Assembly: GCA_900542195.1 (NCBI GenBank)
Contig: UQNA01000074.1
Span: forward strand, 1-10,384
Direction: 5' to 3'
Length of the DNA stretch: 10,384 nt
Source of the DNA: an uncultured Sutterella sp.
Lineage (GTDB): Bacteria; Pseudomonadota; Gammaproteobacteria; Burkholderiales; Burkholderiaceae_F
In this document: positions 5,972 through 10,384 of the stretch, piece after piece
Layout: every line of letters begins with the position of its first letter
Position numbering within the stretch: the first letter of the stretch is position 1
Position numbers and translations under genes: made by a program
The notes under the pieces: model-generated
Database searches by the model: none
The model's input: the letters and a program-made list of their open reading frames with translations, nothing else
Told to the model about the DNA's origin: nothing

Positions 5972-7498
5972 TTACTTTTTACCGAGTAAAGAACCTAATA
6001 CTCCGCGGATAATTTGATTGCTTGCTTGTCTAACCACGGATTTCGCCATATTCTCAACAACTCCGGGCCTGTGGCCTCCTCTAGGACCGGTAGATCCAAA
6101 CATGATATCTTTCAGAGAGGAAAGAAGAGCATCTCCTATTCCCGGTTCTTCCTCTTCCTGGACAGCTACTCCACCGGCCGTTCCTTTTGCATCCTTTTGA
6201 GAGGGCTGTTGAGAACGAGCCTGGAGCACTTCATACGCACTTTCTCTGTCGATTGGCTTGTCATAAACCCCAGCAACAATAGAAGATGCCATTAATTGCT
6301 TACGTTCTGCCTCCGTGATTGGTCCTATCTGACTTCCCGGGCAGCCAACCCAAATTCTTTCTGTGACACCGGGGATGCCGCCCTCCTGAAGGAAGGAGAC
6401 TAATGCTTCACCTACTCCTAACTCTGTAATTGCTTTGCCGATGTCTACCTTCGGATTGGGTCGCATCGTTTCAGCCGCAACCTTGACGGCCTTTTGATCT
6501 CTTGGAGTGAAAGCTCGAAGAGCGTGCTGGACGCGATTTCCTAATTGTCCGAGCACAGAATCAGGAATATCAAGCGGATTTTGTGTAATGAAATAAACAC
6601 CGACGCCTTTAGAACGAATTAAGCGGACAACTTGTTCGATCTTGTCCAGTAAAACTTTCGGAGCATCCTTGAAGAGGATATGAGCTTCATCAAAAAAGAA
6701 TACGAGCTTCGGTTTTTCTAAATCTCCGACTTCCGGAAGATTTTCATAAAGCTCACTCAAAATCCACAAAAGAAATGTTGAATAAAGCTTCGGAGCCTGC
6801 ATCAATTTATCCGCAGCCAAAATATTGACAACCCCTTGTCCACCGACAGTCTGGAGAAGGTCTTGGATATTGAGCATTGGTTCGCCAAAAAATTTATCAG
6901 CACCCTGGCTCTCCAGAGCTAACAAACCTCTCTGAATTGCACCAATGGAGGCCGGAGAGATATTTCCATATTTTTGTCTGAACTCTGAGGCGTGTTCGCC
7001 AACAAATTGAAGCATGGATCTCAAATCCTTCAGATCCAAAAGGAGCAGTCCGTTGTCATCCGCAATAGCAAAAACCGCATTTAAGACACCCTCTTGCGTG
7101 TCGTTCAATTGCAGGAGTCGAGATAAAAGCAGAGGCCCCATATCGCTGATGGTGGCTCGGACCGGATGGCCCTGCTCCCCGAATACATCCCAAAAGGTTA
7201 CCGGACAGCCTTTCCACTCCGGCTCCTGCAGTTTTTTCTTGGTTATTCTTTCTTTTAGTTTTTCGGAAGGAACTGCAGCTTTTGCTAAACCGGAAAGATC
7301 TCCTTTGATATCAGCCAAGAAAGCCGGTACACCGATACGTGAAAAATCTTCAGCTAGCTTTTGCAAAGAAACTGTTTTACCGGTACCCGTTGCTCCGGAA
7401 ATACAGCCGTGGCGATTAGCTAAACCGGGCTCCATTGTTGAGGATGCAGATGAATCGACAGCATCAATTGGAGCACCAAAATACAGAGGCTCAACCAT
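5972..7498 (-). CDS. yjgR: YjgR-type HerA/FtsK-like P-loop ATPase (DUF853 family)
   Basis: This 508-residue protein matches the full length and layout of E. coli YjgR (about 500). Visible motifs: NRHGCISGATGTGKT with Walker A GATGTGKT (35-42), DIKGDLSG (63-70), KLVFFFDEAH with Walker B D270/E271, the sensor-like TQNP (305-308), and GNRVQHALRAFTPRD (320-334) with candidate arginine-finger residues. The C-terminus MAKSVVRQASNQIIRGVLGSLLG is also characteristic of the family. No membrane segment is seen, so it should be cytoplasmic. The family is related to the HerA translocase, but the biological role of YjgR is not established. AGGAG seven bases upstream sets the start. A 32-codon reading frame overlaps the start codon and may be its operon partner. 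Single main gene between its promoter at 7628-7656 and its terminator. Confidence 0.93.
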   Translation of the reverse strand: MVEPLYFGAPIDAVDSSASSTMEPGLANRHGCISGATGTGKTVSLQKLAEDFSRIGVPAFLADIKGDLSGLAKAAVPSEKLKERITKKKLQEPEWKGCPVTFWDVFGEQGHPVRATISDMGPLLLSRLLQLNDTQEGVLNAVFAIADDNGLLLLDLKDLRSMLQFVGEHASEFRQKYGNISPASIGAIQRGLLALESQGADKFFGEPMLNIQDLLQTVGGQGVVNILAADKLMQAPKLYSTFLLWILSELYENLPEVGDLEKPKLVFFFDEAHILFKDAPKVLLDKIEQVVRLIRSKGVGVYFITQNPLDIPDSVLGQLGNRVQHALRAFTPRDQKAVKVAAETMRPNPKVDIGKAITELGVGEALVSFLQEGGIPGVTERIWVGCPGSQIGPITEAERKQLMASSIVAGVYDKPIDRESAYEVLQARSQQPSQKDAKGTAGGVAVQEEEEPGIGDALLSSLKDIMFGSTGPRGGHRPGVVENMAKSVVRQASNQIIRGVLGSLLGKK

Positions 7499-7589
7499 TA
7501 TTTTCTCCTAGTTGTTTTAAAGCATTATAGAGCCGCTGCACCTGAGCCTTCATACTATTTGAGCCTGTGAATGCCTGAATTGCCTTCAT
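7491..7589 (-). CDS. Possible 32-residue small protein overlapping the yjgR start
   Basis: From ATG at 7587-7589 an open frame runs for 32 codons (MKAIQAFTGSNSMK at the start, then AQVQRLYNALKQLGENNG) and stops with TGA at 7491-7493. The stop therefore overlaps the first codons of yjgR by 8 bases. The composition is protein-like, and residues 13-27 could form an amphipathic helix. A GAG-containing stretch lies just upstream of the ATG but is a poor ribosome site, and an in-frame stop four codons before the final upstream sense codons blocks a longer form. If translated, it would couple to yjgR. Open frames of this length arise by chance, so conservation is needed. Confidence 0.4.
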   Translation of the reverse strand: MKAIQAFTGSNSMKAQVQRLYNALKQLGENNG

Positions 7590-7627
7590 CTGATCTCGCA
7601 AGTATTAGGGTTATATCCATCCGAGAT

Positions 7628-7656
7628 ATTATTTTCTTTTTTGTAAGAATTTTAAA
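7628..7656 (-). promoter_or_regulatory. Candidate promoter for the small frame and yjgR
   Basis: On the minus strand TTTAAA (7651-7656) and AATAAT (7628-7633, five of six to the consensus) are 17 bases apart. Transcription would start near 7621, about 32 bases before the small reading frame, which would make that frame the first cistron. The sequence is AT-rich, so chance matches are easy. Confidence 0.4.
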
Positions 7657-7668
7657 ATTAGAAATAAT
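7641..7668 (+). promoter_or_regulatory. Candidate promoter for the 165-residue gene and cstA
   Basis: TTGTAA (7641-7646) is followed after 16 bases by AATAAT (7663-7668). It interleaves with the minus-strand promoter, so the two -35 elements lie within 16 bases of each other. The start of transcription, near 7675, falls inside the inverted repeat at 7667-7688. Confidence 0.4.
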
Positions 7669-7688
7669 TAGTATCATTTGGTACTAAT
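7667..7688. promoter_or_regulatory. Inverted repeat, candidate operator of the cstA operon
   Basis: ATTAGTA (7667-7673) and TACTAAT (7682-7688) are perfect 7-base inverted arms separated by 8 bases. The dyad overlaps the end of the -10 and the expected transcription start, and ends next to the GAGG ribosome site. This is where a dimeric repressor would bind. No regulator gene is visible nearby, and a weak RNA hairpin over the ribosome site is an alternative. Confidence 0.4.
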
Positions 7689-7697
7689 GAGGTTTTT

Positions 7698-8195
7698 ATG
7701 GATAGTCATCAATACAAAGAGATTTTAAAAAACAGATTAAGAAGTTCATTCGATATTTTGGAGCCGCCTAAGCCTTTAAGTAACTACTCGGATCTTTGGG
7801 CGGTACACAATAGATTGAATGAGAAATACTTTCTTTCTAAGAAAATTTCCTTGTATTCGATGAACAATGATGAATATGTGAGTCTTAAGCTAGTAAGCAA
7901 CCAGCTTACAGCCGAATTCTTAGATGAATGCCAAAAAGCATTTTCCGACTACATTTCATCGATGAGAGTTGCTGAAGGGCATATGTCTTCTCTCTTTAAT
8001 TTGGTTTTACTGACTGAATCAGGAGTTGAAGATAAAGCTCTGAATAACCTTTCTAAGCATAAGTTCCACAAGGACTTTTGCTTCACCTTAAAAGGCTGGG
8101 CAGACCTTGCAGTTTTTGTCGTCGATCTGAAAGATCAGAAAGTCTTTTCCAATCCGAAAGGTAGTAATTCAACGGCTAATTTTCAAATTTTTTAG
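7698..8195 (+). CDS. Uncharacterised 165-residue protein, first gene of the cstA operon
   Basis: I do not recognise a named function. It has no signal peptide or membrane segment and is probably cytoplasmic. Distinctive blocks are NRLNEKYFLSKKISLYSMNNDEY (start at 38), AEGHMSSLFNLVLLTE (from 92) and FTLKGWADLAVFVVDLKDQKVFSNPKG (from 129). This order of (N)EKYFLSKK, HMSS and LKGW.DL...D....V..N.KG resembles a family of hypothetical proteins I recall mainly from anaerobic Bacillota; if so, this betaproteobacterial copy may have been transferred. That resemblance is from memory and unverified. GAGG at 7689-7692 supports the start. The cstA start follows the stop by 15 bases, so the two are very likely co-transcribed, which suggests a link with uptake of a carbon source. 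Confidence 0.75.
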   Translation: MDSHQYKEILKNRLRSSFDILEPPKPLSNYSDLWAVHNRLNEKYFLSKKISLYSMNNDEYVSLKLVSNQLTAEFLDECQKAFSDYISSMRVAEGHMSSLFNLVLLTESGVEDKALNNLSKHKFHKDFCFTLKGWADLAVFVVDLKDQKVFSNPKGSNSTANFQIF

Positions 8196-8210
8196 GAATA
8201 CTTTTCTAAT

Positions 8211-9875
8211 ATGAACGGACTTGCTTTATTGCTTGGTGCGACAGTTATATTTATTGCCGCCTACATCGTATACGGTTCTTGGTTAGCCAAGAAATGGGGT
8301 GTAGATCCTTCCAGACCTACCCCAGCTTATACGCAAAAGGATGGTATCGACTACCTTCCGACAAAACCTGCTGTACTTCTCGGTCACCATTTCTCATCCA
8401 TTGCGGGTGCCGGTCCGATTGTCGGCCCAATTTCAGCTGCAGTCTTCGGATGGATTCCAGTTTCTCTGTGGATTATTGTCGGAAGTATATTCTTCGGCGG
8501 TGTTCACGACTACGGTTCAATGGTTGCATCTATTCGACATAAAGGTCAAAGTATTGGCCAGATCATTGAATCTAACGTAGGCAGAAGAGCCAAGTTGCTA
8601 TTTGCAATTTTTGCGTGGGTAACTCTCCTTGTGGTTGTGGCAGCTTTTGCCAATATTGTGGCTTCAACATTTGTGGCCAACCCAGGAGCCGGAACCGCTT
8701 CTCTTCTCTTCATTGTTCTTGCCGTTGGTTTCGGTTATGCGGTCTATCGTTCCGGCATTCCGCTTCTTATCGGTACCATCTTCGGAATTATCGGTATGGC
8801 GGTGTCCTTCTGGCTCGGACACATCTTCCCCCTTGCTCTTAGCAAAGAAGTTTGGCTGTTGATTTTGTTAGCCTATGTATTCGTGGCTTCTATTGCTCCC
8901 GTATGGATTCTGCTTCAACCAAGAGACTACCTCAACTCCTTCCTCCTCTACGCAATGATGATTACTGCTTTCCTGGGCATTATTTTCTACCAGCCGACAA
9001 TGGAAATCGCAGGATTCGTTGGTTTCGATCTCGGAGGCGGACAATGGCTGTTCCCTGTTTTATTCGTTACCGTTGCCTGCGGTGCCATCTCCGGATTCCA
9101 CTCCTTAGTTTCTTCCGGAACCAGCTCAAAGCAGCTTGACAATGAACGCAACGCCAAACTTATCGGTTACGGTTCGATGCTGATTGAAGGCCTTTTAGCT
9201 ATCTGCGCCATTATCTCCGTTGCATACGTAGCTGCAGACAAGCTTCCGGCGTTGCTGAAACAAGGAGGACCGGTTAATGCCTTCGCCCAAGGAACGGCAA
9301 CATTCATGACATCTTTAGGCTTAGATTTCTCTCTTTCTAAAGAATTCGTTGCATTAACTATCTCCGCTTTTGCTTTAACAACTCTTGATACTGCAACTCG
9401 TTTGGGAAGATTCATTTTCCAAGAGATGATTGCCCCTCAAGCTGAAAGCAATAAAGAAGTTAAGCCCAACTCCGTCAGAGAAGCCTTAAGCAACCGTTAT
9501 GTTGCAACCCTGATTACCATTGCTGCCGCCTGGTACATGGCTTCCGGCTCCTATCTGACTATTTGGCCGATTTTCGGTACTGCAAACCAGATGCTGGCTG
9601 CCCTCGCCTTGTTGGCAATTACCGCTTGGCTCAAGAAAGAAGGTAGAGATACATACATGATCACAATTCCAATGTATTTCATGTTCGCCGTGACTTTCAC
9701 TTCTCTTGGACAACTGATCTATTCCAACTTAGGCAAAAACTGGCTAATCGTCGGTGTATCTGCTCTTCTGACTGTTCTTTCTCTCGCCCTGGCAGTTGAA
9801 GCATTCCGTGTTTTCAGTGATGACAAGAAAGAAGCTTCCCAGGCAGAAGGCCTTCAAAGCCAAAGCCAGGAATAA
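8211..9875 (+). CDS. cstA: CstA-family carbon starvation / pyruvate-peptide transporter (short form)
   Basis: This 554-residue inner-membrane carrier has many transmembrane segments. Family blocks are clear: DGIDYLPTKPAVLLGHHFSSIAGAGPIVGP (44-73), FFGGVHDYGSM (94-104), SGFHSLVSSGTSSKQL (about 294-309), LTTLDTATRLGRFIFQE (about 389-405) and IWPIFGTANQMLAAL. E. coli CstA and BtsT are about 700 residues; this is the shorter variant and its hydrophilic C-tail (DDKKEASQAEGLQSQSQE) is brief. Characterised members carry pyruvate or are linked to peptide use; the substrate here is not determined by the sequence. The only ribosome-site candidate is AGGAA at 8194-8198, twelve bases from the ATG and overlapping the stop of the preceding gene, which suggests coupling. 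A terminator follows. Confidence 0.94.
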   Translation: MNGLALLLGATVIFIAAYIVYGSWLAKKWGVDPSRPTPAYTQKDGIDYLPTKPAVLLGHHFSSIAGAGPIVGPISAAVFGWIPVSLWIIVGSIFFGGVHDYGSMVASIRHKGQSIGQIIESNVGRRAKLLFAIFAWVTLLVVVAAFANIVASTFVANPGAGTASLLFIVLAVGFGYAVYRSGIPLLIGTIFGIIGMAVSFWLGHIFPLALSKEVWLLILLAYVFVASIAPVWILLQPRDYLNSFLLYAMMITAFLGIIFYQPTMEIAGFVGFDLGGGQWLFPVLFVTVACGAISGFHSLVSSGTSSKQLDNERNAKLIGYGSMLIEGLLAICAIISVAYVAADKLPALLKQGGPVNAFAQGTATFMTSLGLDFSLSKEFVALTISAFALTTLDTATRLGRFIFQEMIAPQAESNKEVKPNSVREALSNRYVATLITIAAAWYMASGSYLTIWPIFGTANQMLAALALLAITAWLKKEGRDTYMITIPMYFMFAVTFTSLGQLIYSNLGKNWLIVGVSALLTVLSLALAVEAFRVFSDDKKEASQAEGLQSQSQE

Positions 9876-9887
9876 CTTAATTCTTAC

Positions 9888-9922
9888 ATAGAGAAGAATG
9901 GTAAAAGAACCTTCTTCTCTAT
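9888..9922 (+). other. Long hairpin after cstA without a T run
   Basis: ATAGAGAAGAATGG (9888-9901) pairs with CCTTCTTCTCTAT (9910-9922) with one bulged base and an 8-base loop. No T tract follows, so it is more likely to protect the 3' end of the message or pause polymerase than to terminate by itself. Confidence 0.5.
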
Positions 9923-9932
9923 ACAGTGATAG

Positions 9933-9960
9933 ACGCCTCCTTTAGAGGCGTTTATTTTTG
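9933..9960 (+). terminator. Rho-independent terminator of the cstA operon
   Basis: ACGCCTC (9933-9939) and GAGGCGT (9945-9951) form a perfect 7-bp stem around a 5-base loop, followed by TTTATTTTTG. It lies about 57 bases after the cstA stop. Confidence 0.88.
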
Positions 9961-10288
9961 ATTAATAAAGCTGAAAGAGCCGGAGAGGTCACTCATAGAA
10001 GTGAAATCAGCCGAATTTAGCCATATAAAAGAGAATAAATAATTTGGGCGATGCCAAAGGATGGACGCCGAGGAAGGATTAGTTATAAGAATCCTTCTAG
10101 AGTCGCCGAAAAAATTAATTTGGCATTGTTCTAAAGTTCTCACAAAATTCGAAATTTTTTTCCAGCCGCTTGGATAGAAAAATTATGTTAGATCGCTAGA
10201 ACAATTTGTGATGGTTATTGTGACGGCGGATGAAATTTCTATGTTTGAGTTTGAATCCGGGAAAGAATTCAAAGATTCAAAAATGAGA
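9961..10288. other. Intergenic stretch without a convincing gene
   Basis: About 330 AT-rich bases. A 63-codon minus-strand frame (GTG start, 9952-10143) has no ribosome site and no recognisable content. Two plus-strand frames of about 27 and 28 codons (from 10052 and from 10210) are equally unsupported. Several inverted repeats are nested here: ATGCCAAA (10051-10058) with TTTGGCAT (10119-10126), AAGGATT (10074-10080) with AATCCTT (10090-10096), ATTGTTCTA (10125-10133) with TAGAACAAT (10197-10205), and TTTGAATC (10250-10257) with GATTCAAA (10274-10281). It may be a decayed gene or hold a structured RNA; neither is shown. Confidence 0.5.
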
Positions 10289-10323
10289 AAAGTCTGAGAA
10301 CCATTTTACGATTCTCAGACTTT
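10289..10323 (-). terminator. Terminator after tRNA-Arg (works in both orientations)
   Basis: AAAGTCTGAGAA (10289-10300) and TTCTCAGACTTT (10312-10323) form a perfect 12-bp stem with an 11-base loop, just past the tRNA 3' end. Read on the minus strand it is followed by TTCTCATTTTT; on the plus strand by GTTTTA. Confidence 0.8.
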
Positions 10324-10329
10324 GTTTTA

Positions 10330-10384
10330 TGGCGCGCCAGGCAGGATTCGAACCCACGACCCCTTGGTTCGTAGCCAAGTACTC
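10330..10384 (-). tRNA. tRNA-Arg(ACG), 3' part (5' end outside the window)
   Basis: Read on the minus strand, the last 55 bases of a tRNA are present. The anticodon arm CTTGG-CTACGAA-CCAAG carries anticodon ACG (10370-10372), which decodes Arg CGN after A34 is edited to inosine. The T arm has GTGGG-TTCGAAT-CCTGC, including the invariant TTCGA. The 3' acceptor strand CTGGCGC is followed by G and an encoded CCA (10330-10332). The D arm and 5' acceptor strand lie outside the window. Confidence 0.95.

Noticed and set aside
7014..7511. 165-codon plus-strand reading frame opposite the start of yjgR
   Set aside because: Antisense to the Walker A region of a well-conserved gene and of low-complexity Ser/Phe/Pro composition; a shadow frame.
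9952..10143. 63-codon minus-strand reading frame with GTG start
   Set aside because: No ribosome site, overlaps the T tract of the cstA terminator, and no recognisable motif.
10330..10384. Integration site of a mobile element at the tRNA 3' end
   Set aside because: No integrase gene and no duplicated tRNA 3' sequence is visible in the window.

Overview
The window looks like chromosomal DNA from a low-to-moderate GC, host-associated betaproteobacterium, most likely of the Sutterellaceae (Parasutterella/Turicimonas-like). The basis is a Neisseria/Burkholderiales-type porin, a periplasmic fumarate-reductase-type flavoprotein, a YjgR-type ATPase and a short CstA carrier. This is an inference from family resemblance, not a database match. 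No IS element, phage gene, CRISPR array or antibiotic-resistance gene is visible.

Layout. (1) 1-791, minus: N-terminal 263 residues of an exported FAD-dependent reductase, with its own promoter at 841-869. (2) 1001-3872, minus: ferrous-iron operon feoA1-feoA2-feoB, closed by a strong terminator at 937-970. (3) 3873-4147: a divergent control region with two good Fur boxes, one inside a 37-bp dyad in front of feoA1 and one on the -10 and transcription start of the porin. (4) 4148-5254, plus: porin with its terminator. (5) 5351-5845, minus: small membrane protein with a degenerate heavy-metal-associated (HMA-like) fold. (6) 5972-7498, minus: yjgR-type HerA/FtsK ATPase, preceded by and overlapping an unannotated 32-codon reading frame. 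(7) 7698-9875, plus: an uncharacterised 165-residue protein followed 15 bases later by a CstA-family transporter, with a dyad-symmetric candidate operator at the start of transcription. (8) 9961-10288: no convincing gene, several nested inverted repeats. (9) 10330-10384, minus: 3' part of tRNA-Arg(ACG), with a terminator at 10289-10323.

How the parts fit. The centre reads as an iron-responsive divergon. Under iron limitation Fur would release both promoters, raising FeoA/FeoA/FeoB for inner-membrane Fe2+ import and, at the same time, an outer-membrane porin. An HMA-like membrane protein lies convergent to the porin and could belong to the same metal-handling neighbourhood, but that link rests only on position. 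The CstA operon suggests scavenging of small carbon compounds such as peptides or pyruvate. The flavoprotein suggests anaerobic respiration with a small organic acceptor. The most interesting observations are the Fur-controlled porin-feo divergon with its extended operator, the small reading frame coupled to yjgR, and the unknown gene paired with cstA under a candidate operator.
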